From positions 62,001-126,000 of the forward strand of contig NZ_FOXD01000002.1 of the NCBI RefSeq assembly GCF_900115625.1: DNA of 64,000 nt. The letters run 5' to 3'. Position numbers and translations under genes: made by a program. Positions 16,538 through 24,950 of this stretch are shown piece by piece. A model generated the notes under the pieces. It was given only the letters and a program-made list of their open reading frames with translations. It was not told where the DNA came from and searched no databases. The DNA is from Salibacterium halotolerans. GTDB lineage: Bacteria > Bacillota > Bacilli > Bacillales > Marinococcaceae. Every line of letters starts with the position of its first letter. Position 1 is the stretch's first letter.

Positions 16538-17773
16538 TTATGAACGGCTGCCCGGCTTTTTCCTGACATGGAGACAAATCAGGTAGAAAAAGAGAATACA
16601 AACAGAAGCAGCGCCGCCGAAATGAAGGGATACACTTAAGCTGTGCTCCCAAAGCGATACGAAAATCGGTTCCTCCATCGATCCGGTGAAAACGGGCTGG
16701 TCAGTTTGATGGAGATATAGTGGTTCGAAGCTTATATATGCAATCGCCGCAGCAAGTACGGCATGGAGGCAGCGGGCTGCTAAAAAAGGCAGGTAACGTA
16801 TGTCCGTCTCCGCCAGAATCCCTGCTACCTGGGCATGCACGGAAAGGCCGCTGAAGCCGAGAATAAACGAGACAACTACCATTTGTTCAAGCAGAGATAC
16901 CGAATTCAGGCTGCTGGTCAGCCTGCTTCCTGAAGTGATTTCAAGAATACCGGACAATAGAGGCACAGCTGTTTCCTCTCCTATCGAAAAAAAAGAGAGG
17001 GCCATACCCGGCAGAACGGACAGATAATCGATAACCGTTGTTACCTGAAACATACGGTAAAGCACAGAGAAAATACAGATGAACCCGCCGATCATAAGAA
17101 GGGTATGCACAGAAGAAATAACAGCGTCCCCCAGTTTTTTTCCGAATGGCCGCCTGTCCTTTTTCTGCTCATCAAGAAGCGCTCCGAACGCAGCTCCAAT
17201 CGAAAACCCGGAAGGTGAAACAGTGCCGGGATCGCGGTAAGCATGAAACCTCATAATAAAACCGACAATAATATTAGAGCTGTAATGCGAAAAGGCGAGC
17301 AGCAGCCCGAGCTCCGGCGTGTGAAAAAAACCTGCGGCTACCGCTCCGCCAAGAAACAGGGGGTTGGAAGCATTAGTGAAACTGACGAGGCGCTCTGCTT
17401 CCCCTTTTGTAATCTCTTCCTGTTTCCGAAGGTCTGCTGTGAATTTTGCTCCTGAAGGAAAACCGGTAATAAAACCGGCCGCCCACACGAATCCGCCTGC
17501 TCCAGGTACACAAAATAGCGGCCGCATCACCGGTTCAAGCATAACGCCCAGGAAGCGGACGACACCAAATGCGGTTAAGAGTTCTGCGGTAACAAAAAAA
17601 GGGAAGAGGGCAGGGAAAACATTTTGACCCCAGATAAGCAATCCGTTTTTAGATGAATCAAGAACTTCATCGGGGTATAGAATTAAACACAGGGTAAAGA
17701 AGCAGACAGCAAGGGCCGCTGCCGCTCCTGCTACTTGATTTTTTTTCAAACCGGATTCCGCCTCCTGTTTCAT
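16538..17773 (-). CDS. ylbJ: SpoVV/YlbJ, sporulation integral membrane protein
   Basis: A 411-residue multi-spanning protein with two nucleoside-recognition (Gate)-like halves. Signatures include FPALFPFFV, ITGFPSGAKF and NPLFLGGAVAAGF in the first half, and SGLSVHAQVAGILAETD in the second. In B. subtilis YlbJ (SpoVV) is made in the mother cell under sigma-E and moves dipicolinic acid across the outer forespore membrane. ATG 17773 has no upstream ribosome site, while AGGAGG inside codons 3-5 stands 11 bases before TTG 17749; a shorter product starting there is possible. It diverges from ylbL. Confidence 0.88.
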   Translation of the reverse strand: MKQEAESGLKKNQVAGAAAALAVCFFTLCLILYPDEVLDSSKNGLLIWGQNVFPALFPFFVTAELLTAFGVVRFLGVMLEPVMRPLFCVPGAGGFVWAAGFITGFPSGAKFTADLRKQEEITKGEAERLVSFTNASNPLFLGGAVAAGFFHTPELGLLLAFSHYSSNIIVGFIMRFHAYRDPGTVSPSGFSIGAAFGALLDEQKKDRRPFGKKLGDAVISSVHTLLMIGGFICIFSVLYRMFQVTTVIDYLSVLPGMALSFFSIGEETAVPLLSGILEITSGSRLTSSLNSVSLLEQMVVVSFILGFSGLSVHAQVAGILAETDIRYLPFLAARCLHAVLAAAIAYISFEPLYLHQTDQPVFTGSMEEPIFVSLWEHSLSVSLHFGGAASVCILFFYLICLHVRKKPGSRS

Positions 17774-17804
17774 TCAGCTGTCAGCGGCTGCAGCTGCAGT
17801 ATCC

Positions 17805-17853
17805 GCTGCCTGGTTTAACATAAAATAAACCAGACCGGGGTAAAGGCAGCCAG
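17805..17853. repeat. Nested inverted repeat between ylbJ and ylbL
   Basis: Inner palindrome 17810-17817 with 17826-17833 (CTGGTTTA/TAAACCAG) lies inside an outer pair GCTGCC (17805-17810) and GGCAGC (about 17847-17852). It occupies the shared upstream region of two divergent genes and could be an operator or an RNA fold; nothing more can be said. Confidence 0.45.
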
Positions 17854-17939
17854 GCTGTCCTAATTTATACCTATGTAGAAAGAGAAGCGGGAAACACCGT
17901 TTCGAGCAAAAAAGATATATGACAAAAGGAGAACCTTAT

Positions 17940-18983
17940 ATGATGAAACAACTCCGCTCACGGCGCATATGGATCATTATTATCGTGTTACTTGCTGTTC
18001 TTGCGCTGAATCAGATATCTCTGCCATATTACTATTCCCAGCCGGGGGAGGCTTCTTCTCTTCAGGATATGGTTACTGTACAGAACGGCTACAAGGAGCA
18101 GGGGGAATTTTACTTAACAACGATTCGGCAGCAGCGGGCCAATATACCTCTCTACCTCTGGTCACAGTTATCCCAGTACCGCGACCTTACACCGACAGAT
18201 CAGTTTCTCCGCGAAGGTGAGACAGACCAGGAATATTTCCACCGGCAGAACAGACTGATGAACAGTTCTCAGGAAGCTGCAAAAATTGCGGCATACAAAG
18301 AGGCAGACAGGCAGTATGAAGTGGAATATAACGGAGTGAAAGTGTCGCAGGTTATCGAGGGAATGGACGCTGAAAATCATCTGCAGTCAGACGATCTTAT
18401 TACAGCGTTGAACGGAGAAAAGGTGCGCACCCTGAAGAAGATGAACGGCAGACTGGAAGATTTGGAAGCAGGGACACAAGTGACCCTTACTGTGAAGCGT
18501 GGGGACGAAACGCTGGAAAAAACGGTGGAGATCTCGGAATTTCCGGAAGACCTGAGCAGTTCCAGCCGTTCCGGTCTCGGCCTCTTGTATCCTTACACCG
18601 ACCGTGATGTTCAGTTTGATCCCGATGTCGAGATTAACGCGGGGTCCATCGGCGGGCCTTCAGCAGGTTTGATGTTTTCGCTTGAGATTTACAATCAGCT
18701 TACCGAAAGTGATCTGACCCGCGGGAAGGATGTGGCCGGTACAGGCACGATTGATGATGAAGGAAATGTCGGCCCTATCGGCGGCATATCCGAAAAAATT
18801 GTAGCTGCTGAGAATTCCGGCGTAGATATCTTTTTTGCTCCGGATACCAGCGCAGCCGAACCGTCCAATTACGAGCAGGCTGAAAAAACGGCCTCCGACA
18901 TCAATGCAGATATGAAGGTCGTTCCTGTACAGCACATGGAGGATGCCATAACGTATCTTAACAACATGGATGCCGGAGCCTGA
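17940..18983 (+). CDS. ylbL: YlbL, membrane-anchored PDZ/Lon-type serine protease
   Basis: A 347-residue protein: an N-terminal membrane anchor (about 11-27), a PDZ-like domain around 120-195 (VSQVIEGMDAENHLQSDDLI) and a Lon-type proteolytic domain. The catalytic serine is in IGGPSAGLMFSLE; the partner lysine is in GGISEKIVAAENSG. B. subtilis YlbL is implicated in degrading the cell-division inhibitor YneA after DNA damage. ATG 17940 is chosen for the 8-base distance to AAAGGAGAA; ATG 17943 follows directly. The usual neighbour ylbK is missing here. Confidence 0.9.
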   Translation: MMKQLRSRRIWIIIIVLLAVLALNQISLPYYYSQPGEASSLQDMVTVQNGYKEQGEFYLTTIRQQRANIPLYLWSQLSQYRDLTPTDQFLREGETDQEYFHRQNRLMNSSQEAAKIAAYKEADRQYEVEYNGVKVSQVIEGMDAENHLQSDDLITALNGEKVRTLKKMNGRLEDLEAGTQVTLTVKRGDETLEKTVEISEFPEDLSSSSRSGLGLLYPYTDRDVQFDPDVEINAGSIGGPSAGLMFSLEIYNQLTESDLTRGKDVAGTGTIDDEGNVGPIGGISEKIVAAENSGVDIFFAPDTSAAEPSNYEQAEKTASDINADMKVVPVQHMEDAITYLNNMDAGA

Positions 18984-18987
18984 CCAC

Positions 18988-20211
18988 TCAGCTTTCGAAA
19001 AAAAGCGGCGGTTGTTCATACTCTGAGCGCCATCTGTCTCTCCGCTCGTCGGGCGGAAGCGGAAGATAGTAAGCTGCCGCCGCTTTTTCGTCCAGTTTCT
19101 GCTGAGGGGTTTTATCTTTGGGCAGAGAGGAAATCATGGGTATATCCACCTGCTTTTTGATGGTATTCAGATAGGCCTGTCCTGTCTTGTTCATTCCGAG
19201 AAGACGGATGTGGTCAGCCTGTCCGGTTTCCATGGCAGCGGCGGCTTCCGCTTTGGAAGTTCCGGTAAGAACATGCGTTGCAAAACGCTGAAGTCTTGTC
19301 CACGTGTACCGTTTTGTCTTAAATGCATGCATGAACTCATGGAACGTGCTGTTTCGTTTCATCACAGACTGCATCCGGTGGTGAAGTCCTTCTTCTGCTT
19401 CATATATTTCTTCCAGCCAGGAAGCAGGAAGAGTCAACGCTTTAGCCTGTAGATAAGGAAAATACTTCTCCCATTCAAAAAGCGGGGAACCAGAGTGTAG
19501 ATAGTTTCGGAGGTACCGGTAAGCTGGAGCAGGAAGAGCCTGCTCCACTGTCTCCGGCGCTCCCGTGTTCCCGATCAGCCGCCGGCGGATGCTGGTAGCG
19601 CTTGAAATGTCCGTTCCGGAAAGCTGATCGTCATGGTAGCCTGCCGTCATACGCTGAATCGTCTGCAGACGCATCGAGCTGCCGAGTTCATTCACAGCTT
19701 TGGTGTAGAAGTAACCGAGAATATTGTTTGGCTGCGACAAGTCGGGAAGGTGCGCTCCGGGAGCCATATGCTGAAACGAAAGCGAGGCCGCTTTCGGGAA
19801 GCTGTAACCGAGGCTGCTGTATTCTCTGATGCGGCGCCCGTATTCGGTGCGCCGGGCTTGAAGGAAATCGAACAGATTTAAAAATGGTTCGATACTCCCC
19901 TGCTCGCTGCCAAAACAGACGGAGCCGGCACCCAGTTGGTCCAGAATGGAAACAGCGCCTCTGGCAAACCAATCCGCATGCTGACTCGAGAATATGTACG
20001 GAAGCTCTACGACAAGGTCCGCTCCGCCCTGCAGCGCCATCTCAGTCCGCTCGCGCCTTGGAAGGAGAGCCGGCTCTCCGCGCTGCAGAAAGTAGCCGCT
20101 CATGACACAGATAACGACATCTGCATCAGCAGCTTCTCTGGAAGTCTGGAGGTGGTAATAGTGCCCATTGTGAAAAGGATTGTATTCAACGATCAGACCG
20201 ACAGCTTTCAT
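18988..20211 (-). CDS. tmcAL: tRNA(Met) cytidine acetate ligase TmcAL (YlbM)
   Basis: The 407-residue enzyme starts MKAVGLIVEYNPFHNGHYYHL. The HNGH nucleotidyltransferase motif binds ATP. VMSGYFLQRGEPALL and VCFGSEQGS are family motifs. TmcAL activates acetate and transfers it to C34 of elongator tRNA-Met, giving ac4C. The gene lies convergent to ylbL, with 4 bases between the stops, and divergent from ylbN with overlapping promoters. Confidence 0.93.
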   Translation of the reverse strand: MKAVGLIVEYNPFHNGHYYHLQTSREAADADVVICVMSGYFLQRGEPALLPRRERTEMALQGGADLVVELPYIFSSQHADWFARGAVSILDQLGAGSVCFGSEQGSIEPFLNLFDFLQARRTEYGRRIREYSSLGYSFPKAASLSFQHMAPGAHLPDLSQPNNILGYFYTKAVNELGSSMRLQTIQRMTAGYHDDQLSGTDISSATSIRRRLIGNTGAPETVEQALPAPAYRYLRNYLHSGSPLFEWEKYFPYLQAKALTLPASWLEEIYEAEEGLHHRMQSVMKRNSTFHEFMHAFKTKRYTWTRLQRFATHVLTGTSKAEAAAAMETGQADHIRLLGMNKTGQAYLNTIKKQVDIPMISSLPKDKTPQQKLDEKAAAAYYLPLPPDERRDRWRSEYEQPPLFFES

Positions 20212-20282
20212 GCCGTGTTCGCTCCTTTTTCCAACCGGTGGTACAGCGGTAGAACCGGTGGTGGTTATTCTTCATTGATTAC

Positions 20283-20311
20283 AGTATAATGTAAAGAAAA
20301 AACATTGACAA
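20283..20311 (-). promoter_or_regulatory. Promoter of tmcAL
   Basis: On the minus strand TTGTCA (20311-20306), 17 bp, TATACT (20288-20283). Its -35 covers the same bases as the -35 of the divergent ylbN promoter. Confidence 0.75.
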
Positions 20312-20333
20312 ATAGGTTCATGGTGGATATAAT
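20305..20333 (+). promoter_or_regulatory. Consensus sigma-A promoter of ylbN-rpmF
   Basis: TTGACA (20305-20310), 17 bp, TATAAT (20328-20333), a perfect vegetative promoter. It fits the high demand for ribosomal protein L32. Confidence 0.93.
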
Positions 20334-20361
20334 AACTCTTGTTGTCCAGAGGTGATACCCA

Positions 20362-20895
20362 ATGAGATGGAGTATTCAACAACTTTTAGCGAAAAAGGGC
20401 GAAGGACTGGAAATCGAATCGACGGCCAATGTCAGTGAACTGATAGACCGGGACCGGGAACTGCGTGATATAAGTCCGGTACAGGTATCCGGAAGAGGAG
20501 ATTTCGCAGGAGAAACCGTTACCTTCCACGTCCGCCTGAAAGGATCGATGGTACTTCCATGTGCCCGCACACTTGCAGATGTCAACTATCCATTTAATAT
20601 TCTGATGACGGAAAGTTTCCGTCTGGATGGAATGCCTGCTGATGAAGAAGACATTCATCTGCACGAGCCGGAGAATGGTTATGTGGATCTGCTTCCTTAC
20701 GTAAAAGAAAATATTTTGGTGGAAATTCCGATGCAGGTGTTTGCCGATGATATCGATGAAACAGAGTCACCGGCACCCCAAAACGGGAAAGACTGGGATA
20801 TTATTACGGAAGAAGAGGCAGCGGAAAGTAAAGAAAAGGGAGAAAACGATATCGATCCACGAATGGCCGATTTAGCCAGGTATTTTGACAAATAA
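20362..20895 (+). CDS. ylbN: YceD/YlbN family protein (DUF177)
   Basis: A 177-residue acidic protein of the DUF177 (YceD) family: VSGRGDFAGETVTFHVRLKGSMVLPCARTL-like core (only fragments of this stretch diagnose it), then DLLPYVKENILVEIPMQ, and the C-terminal DPRMADLARYF. It is nearly always encoded directly before rpmF, as here. Bacterial YceD homologues have been linked to rRNA processing, but the role in Firmicutes is not settled. The ATG at 20362 follows AGAGGTGATACC. A consensus promoter stands 28 bases upstream. Confidence 0.9.
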   Translation: MRWSIQQLLAKKGEGLEIESTANVSELIDRDRELRDISPVQVSGRGDFAGETVTFHVRLKGSMVLPCARTLADVNYPFNILMTESFRLDGMPADEEDIHLHEPENGYVDLLPYVKENILVEIPMQVFADDIDETESPAPQNGKDWDIITEEEAAESKEKGENDIDPRMADLARYFDK

Positions 20896-20957
20896 GCACC
20901 AGGGCAGAGGCATTCGTTTCACATGGGAACCGAAATACCTAAAAGGAGGTGTGACTA

Positions 20958-21134
20958 ATGGCAGTACAACCTAGACGTTCGTCCAGCACCCGTAAGAATA
21001 AACGCCGCACGCACAAAAACCTAACCATTAAAGGCATGGTGGAGTGCCCGGATTGTGGAGAAATGAAATTATCCCACCGTATCTGCAGAAACTGCGGTTC
21101 CTACAAAGGAGAAACCGTAGTGGAAAAGAACTGA
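20958..21134 (+). CDS. rpmF: 50S ribosomal protein L32, zinc-binding type
   Basis: The 58 codons begin [20 protein letters not shown] and contain two Cys pairs, CPDC and CRNC, that form the zinc ribbon of the C+ form of L32. The protein sits near the peptidyl-transferase centre of the large subunit. AAAAGGAGG is 9 bases before the ATG. The gene is 62 bases behind ylbN, in the same transcript, and is followed by a strong terminator. Confidence 0.97.
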   Translation: MAVQPRRSSSTRKNKRRTHKNLTIKGMVECPDCGEMKLSHRICRNCGSYKGETVVEKN

Positions 21135-21147
21135 TCATGGTGTGAAG

Positions 21148-21184
21148 AAGCTGTTTACCGAAATATTCGGTGGACAGCTTTTTT
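21148..21184 (+). terminator. Terminator of ylbN-rpmF
   Basis: Stems 21148-21154 with 21174-21180 and 21157-21162 with 21166-21171, ending in a T-run. Confidence 0.9.
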
Positions 21185-21234
21185 AGTGCGCCGGAAAAGC
21201 AAAAGGCTGCGAGCCGGAAAACCCTCTCGTCTCT

Positions 21235-21289
21235 TTGGGAATAAAAACAGACAGATTGGGATATAATCGTTTGATAGAACGATTCTATC
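21235..21289 (+). promoter_or_regulatory. gerR promoter region with a palindromic site
   Basis: TATAAT (21262-21267) with TTGGGA 21 bp upstream (21235-21240), an unusually long spacer. GATAGAA-CGA-TTCTATC (21273-21289) is a perfect 7-bp inverted repeat at the predicted start of transcription. It may be a repressor operator or a 5' mRNA hairpin. Confidence 0.45.
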
Positions 21290-21338
21290 TTTCAGATGAT
21301 GTTCATAGAAATGAAACAAAAGAACGGAGGGATAAAAC

Positions 21339-21950
21339 ATGACGGGTTTCCGGCAGGACGCGTGGTCCACAGATGATGATATTATGCTTGCAGAAATTGT
21401 GCTCCGGCACGTAAGAGAAGGGAGTACCCAGCTTGCGGCTTTTCAGGAAGCAGCAGAAAAATTATCCCGCACCGCTGCGGCGTGCGGATTCAGGTGGAAC
21501 GCCTGCATTCGAAAAAAATATGAGAAAGCAATAGAATTAGCGAAAATGCGGCGCAGCGAAGATAGTGAAGAGAAAAAAGAAAGTACAGCTTTTACACATC
21601 CATATGCAGAGGAAGATGGGCAGCAGGAACAGGAACCGGTTGAACCGGGTGGAGAAAAAGATAATGGAGAATGGATAAAAGAGCAGCTTCAGGATACCAT
21701 ATCTTTTCTGAAAGACCTCTCTGGTGTGCTGGAAGGGCGCGGGGATGACGGGAAAGAGATGGCAGCGAAAAAAGAAGCGATCGAGGCGGAGAATAAAAAG
21801 CTGGAAGAGGAACTCGAACAGGTTAAAAAGGATTTCATGCAGCTCCGGCAGGATTATAAAGCGCTCATGGATGTGATGGATAAAGCAAGAGCGCTGTCGG
21901 AAGGAACGCTGTCCTCCCTGCCTGAAAACAATGTGGAAGACAGCAGTTAA
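21339..21950 (+). CDS. gerR: GerR/YlbO, RsfA-family sporulation transcription factor
   Basis: A 203-residue protein with an N-terminal Myb-like domain (about 5-65): [20 protein letters not shown], then [22 protein letters not shown]. This is typical of the RsfA family. An acidic linker and a C-terminal coiled coil (about 140-190) follow. RsfA and GerR are paralogues; the position after ylbN-rpmF identifies this one as GerR (YlbO), which in B. subtilis represses and activates subsets of the sigma-E regulon in the mother cell. The ATG follows ACGGAGGGATAAAAC. Hairpins at 21957-21973 and 21995-22020 follow. Confidence 0.88.
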   Translation: MTGFRQDAWSTDDDIMLAEIVLRHVREGSTQLAAFQEAAEKLSRTAAACGFRWNACIRKKYEKAIELAKMRRSEDSEEKKESTAFTHPYAEEDGQQEQEPVEPGGEKDNGEWIKEQLQDTISFLKDLSGVLEGRGDDGKEMAAKKEAIEAENKKLEEELEQVKKDFMQLRQDYKALMDVMDKARALSEGTLSSLPENNVEDSS

Positions 21951-21956
21951 TAAAAT

Positions 21957-21973
21957 GCCGCCTTAAAGGCGGC
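21957..21973. terminator. Small GC hairpin after gerR
   Basis: GCCGCC-TTAAA-GGCGGC, 7 bases after the gerR stop, without a T-run. It may act with the next hairpin. Confidence 0.5.
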
Positions 21974-21992
21974 CTGTAATATAATATTGAAA

Positions 21993-22025
21993 GAGGGGAC
22001 TGCCATTTTTGTACAGCCCCTTTTT
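21993..22025. terminator. Terminator between gerR and convergent ylbP
   Basis: Stem GGGG-A-CTG (21995-22002) with CAG-CCCC (22014-22020), followed by TTTTT on the plus strand. The ylbP stop is at 22027. Confidence 0.8.
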
Positions 22026-22026
22026 G

Positions 22027-22536
22027 TTATTCCGGAGGAGTCATATCCGACTGCACAGGAGCCTGTTCCTGCGCTTCCACGCCTTCCGGATACCATACAT
22101 ATGGATTCTCGCCGCGGTCCCGTTCCGGGTGATACGTGACGTTCTCAAAGCCCATTTTTTCCCAGAAGTAATCGGAACGCTGGCGGGCGTTTGTTTTGAC
22201 CGGAAGATTAAATGACTTGGCATAGTTGACGAGGGCTTCGCCGAATCCACGGTCGCGGTACGGCTCCAGAACTTCCAGTTTCCACAGCTCGAGATAGTCC
22301 TGCGGCGGTTCAAAATAAAAATCAAATTTGGCGTCGATTTTATATAAACACATACGTGCTACCAGACGGTCTCCATAGTATATGCCGTAGAAAGGAGACT
22401 CGCTGTCATTTTCAATAATATTGTCCTGGAGTTCTTCTTTCATGGAAAGTTCCTGAACGCCGACTTCCTTGAAATTCTGAAATTCTTCAAGCGTTTTAAA
22501 ATTCACAAGCAGTCGTTTTATTTCCGGCTGTGTCAT
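22027..22536 (-). CDS. ylbP: YlbP, GNAT-family N-acetyltransferase
   Basis: The 169-residue protein has the GNAT core: acceptor strands (YGIYYGDRLVARMCLY), then LWKLEVLEPYRDRGFGEALVNYAK, where R/Q-x-x-G-x-G/A binds acetyl-CoA, then SDYFWEKMGFENVTYHPERD. It matches YlbP of B. subtilis in length and place; the substrate is unknown. ATG 22536 is preferred, since the ATG at 22542 lies within the AAGGAGGATG ribosome site. It is convergent with gerR. Confidence 0.9.
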   Translation of the reverse strand: MTQPEIKRLLVNFKTLEEFQNFKEVGVQELSMKEELQDNIIENDSESPFYGIYYGDRLVARMCLYKIDAKFDFYFEPPQDYLELWKLEVLEPYRDRGFGEALVNYAKSFNLPVKTNARQRSDYFWEKMGFENVTYHPERDRGENPYVWYPEGVEAQEQAPVQSDMTPPE

Positions 22537-22724
22537 ATACATCCTCCTTATAAAACGGTTCTCTTCATTTTACTATAAAACCGGCTTGTTTTGGAAATGA
22601 ATGTTCTGTTATGGAATAGGCGTAATTCTTTTAATATTCAAATAGAATAAATGATTGCCAACAGCTTTTAATTTTTATATGCTGGCAAAGAGCGTACTTA
22701 CATATAAAGAAAGTTGGAAGAACG

Positions 22725-23117
22725 TTGATCGATTTCCTGGCTGCTATTGGAACAATGCTGCTCACCTTTCCGCCTGCTGTATGGTATCTTGTTTATATCA
22801 GTGTCGTCAAAACAACCAAGAATAAAGGAAAAGCACTTCGGAGGGCGTCAGACAGTACAGCAGTACTGTTTATCGCCGCTGCAGCTCTTCTTTTACATCA
22901 AATCACCGGCGATTCCTATGTATGGCTGCTCATTGTTATTATACTGCTTACAGCGGTGGTTTTTACCATCATTCATTACAGAACCATGCACGATATTGAA
23001 TGTAAACGTCTCTTGAAAGGAATCTGGCGTTTCACTTTCTTTCTTTACTTCTGCGTTTATCTTCTCCTTTGTTTTTATCTATTGGGGACCAGTCTGCTTT
23101 CTACTTTTCTTGGATGA
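22725..23117 (+). CDS. DUF3397 membrane protein
   Basis: A 130-residue integral membrane protein with four predicted helices (about 5-25, 45-62, 67-85, 103-126). It matches the DUF3397 family found next to bshC and the mra cluster in many Bacillaceae. Function is unknown. The apparent start is TTG 22725 behind GTTGGAAG, a modest ribosome site. In B. subtilis panE (ylbQ) lies in this interval; it is not present here. It ends 59 bases before bshC and is probably co-transcribed. Confidence 0.8.
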   Translation: MIDFLAAIGTMLLTFPPAVWYLVYISVVKTTKNKGKALRRASDSTAVLFIAAAALLLHQITGDSYVWLLIVIILLTAVVFTIIHYRTMHDIECKRLLKGIWRFTFFLYFCVYLLLCFYLLGTSLLSTFLG

Positions 23118-23176
23118 ACGAACATGATAGTCTGAACATCAGAAATAGTATGCGGAACCGGAAAGGTTGGAACACA

Positions 23177-24796
23177 ATGCAGGCAGAAACACACCCCCCA
23201 TTTCATCAGCAGTCTTTCGTGGAAGATTACATAAAACACAGTGACCGCGCGCTTGCTTTTTTTGACTACAGCCTGTCGGATGAAGATATGAAGCAGCGCT
23301 TTCAGGAAGTAACCTCCAAACGCTTCAAGCGCAAAGAATTGTACAACGTTCTGTATACATACAATCAAAAACACGGCTGCGGACGCGCCACCCTTGAACA
23401 GCTCGAAAAACTTAAAGATCCGGAGTCTACTGCCGTCATCACCGGGCAGCAGGCGGGACTTCTGACTGGACCGTTGTATACGATATACAAGGCTGCAACG
23501 GTATTGATAGAAGCAGAAGAAAAAGAAAGACGGCTGCAGAAACCTGTGCTGCCGGTATTCTGGATCGCTGGTGAAGATCACGACTGGGAAGAAATCAACC
23601 ACATTTACCTTCCTGGTGACACCGCACCGTCCAAAATAGCATACCAGGGAGAAATGGAACCGGGATATCCGGTTTCTCGTCAACATCTGGACCAGGAAGC
23701 CTTTGAAGTATGGTGGAAAGAAATCACCTCTCTCCTCCACGAAACACCACATACGAAAGAGTTATATGGAGTGTTTAAGCAAATGGCCGGCTCGTCTGAG
23801 TCCGTGTCTGACTTTTTTGCGAAGGTGATACATTGGTTGTTCAGCGGAAGCGGGCTGATTTTGATGGATGCCTCGGACCCGGGGATTCGCAGCCTGGAGT
23901 CATCTATGTTTCAACGTCTGATTGATGAAAACGATACGGTGGGGGAGGCTTTGAAACGGGGGCTTTTGAACCGGGAAAATACAGCATACGGCCGGCCGGA
24001 CGGTTTTCAGGAGAACAGTTCCCATTTCTTCTATCACCACCCGAACCGCATCCTTCTTTATAAAGAAGGAGCGGCTCATTTCTCCGACAAAAACGGACGT
24101 CTTCATTTTTCGCGTGTCTCACTCAGAGAAGAAGCGGTCAACTGTCCGGAAAACTTCAGTACGGATGCGCTGACAAGACCGCTTTTTCAGGATATGCTGC
24201 TTCCGGTGCTTGCTTACGTGGGAGGGCCGGGTGAAATCAATTACTGGTCGGTTCTAAAGCCGTTGTTTCATCAGTTCGACCGGTTCGTACCTCCTGTCAT
24301 ACCCCGGATAGAAGGGACGATTCTTCCGAGAAGTGTCCAGGCTGCGCTGAATAAGGAAAATCTTTCTGCAAAAGCCTTGCTGCGCCGCGGTTCAAAAACA
24401 TATGTCGAGCAGATTCGGGAAAACGCGGTAACCATTGACGGCCGTGGTCTCGGTGAAGAACTGCTGCAGCAGATCCGGCCTTATCATGAGGATATGAGGT
24501 CAGCCTGGGAAAGTATCGCTCCTTCTGAGAAGAGTTACGGGGAGACGAACTGGAAAATCATCGAGCAGGAAATCCGGGCGTTTGCCGGGAGGATCAACCG
24601 TCATCAGGAGGAGCAGGAGGAAGAACGTATCAACCGGATAAACAGAGCCGGGCTGCTGCTTCTGCCTTTTGGCCGTCCGCAGGAACGGGTGTATAATGTG
24701 CTGTTTTTTCTGAATGAGTACGGAAGTGATTTTGTATTGGATCTGATAAAGATTCTAACGTTAAACCATATGCGTCATCATTTAATAAAGATGTAA
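23177..24796 (+). CDS. bshC: Bacillithiol biosynthesis cysteine-adding enzyme
   Basis: The 539-residue protein (YllA) adds cysteine to glucosaminyl-malate, the last step of bacillithiol synthesis. Recognisable stretches are VITGQQAGLLTGPLYTIYKA, PVFWIAGEDHDWEEINH (a nucleotide-binding His-rich loop in related folds), YVGGPGEINYW and the C-terminal coiled coil with ERVYNVLFFLNEYG. ATG 23177 is used because GAAAGGTTGG lies upstream; the frame stays open further but without a ribosome site. It directly precedes mraZ, as in B. subtilis. Confidence 0.94.
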   Translation: MQAETHPPFHQQSFVEDYIKHSDRALAFFDYSLSDEDMKQRFQEVTSKRFKRKELYNVLYTYNQKHGCGRATLEQLEKLKDPESTAVITGQQAGLLTGPLYTIYKAATVLIEAEEKERRLQKPVLPVFWIAGEDHDWEEINHIYLPGDTAPSKIAYQGEMEPGYPVSRQHLDQEAFEVWWKEITSLLHETPHTKELYGVFKQMAGSSESVSDFFAKVIHWLFSGSGLILMDASDPGIRSLESSMFQRLIDENDTVGEALKRGLLNRENTAYGRPDGFQENSSHFFYHHPNRILLYKEGAAHFSDKNGRLHFSRVSLREEAVNCPENFSTDALTRPLFQDMLLPVLAYVGGPGEINYWSVLKPLFHQFDRFVPPVIPRIEGTILPRSVQAALNKENLSAKALLRRGSKTYVEQIRENAVTIDGRGLGEELLQQIRPYHEDMRSAWESIAPSEKSYGETNWKIIEQEIRAFAGRINRHQEEQEEERINRINRAGLLLLPFGRPQERVYNVLFFLNEYGSDFVLDLIKILTLNHMRHHLIKM

Positions 24797-24835
24797 AAAA
24801 CAAGAAGAATCATGCGTCCTGTGGCGGATTTTCTT

Positions 24836-24863
24836 CCCCTTCATAAAGAAGGGGATTTTTTTT
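24836..24863 (+). terminator. Terminator after bshC
   Basis: CCCCTTC (24836-24842) with GAAGGGG (24848-24854), followed by a run of eight T. Confidence 0.93.
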
Positions 24864-24888
24864 GTCGGTAAAAAATTTTAAAACAGCC

Positions 24889-24935
24889 GTGGTATAAAGT
24901 GGGGGAATGTGGTACGTTATAGTTAGAAAGTGGAG
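24889..24935 (+). promoter_or_regulatory. MraZ operator repeats over the mraZ/dcw promoter
   Basis: GTGG recurs at 24889, 24899 and 24909, exactly every 10 bp, and again at 24930 (21 bp further). This is the spacing of MraZ-binding repeats. A -10-like TATAGT (24918-24923) lies between the third and fourth repeat, so MraZ binding should block the promoter of its own cluster. Confidence 0.7.
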
Positions 24936-24950
24936 GGAGATGGATGTTCA

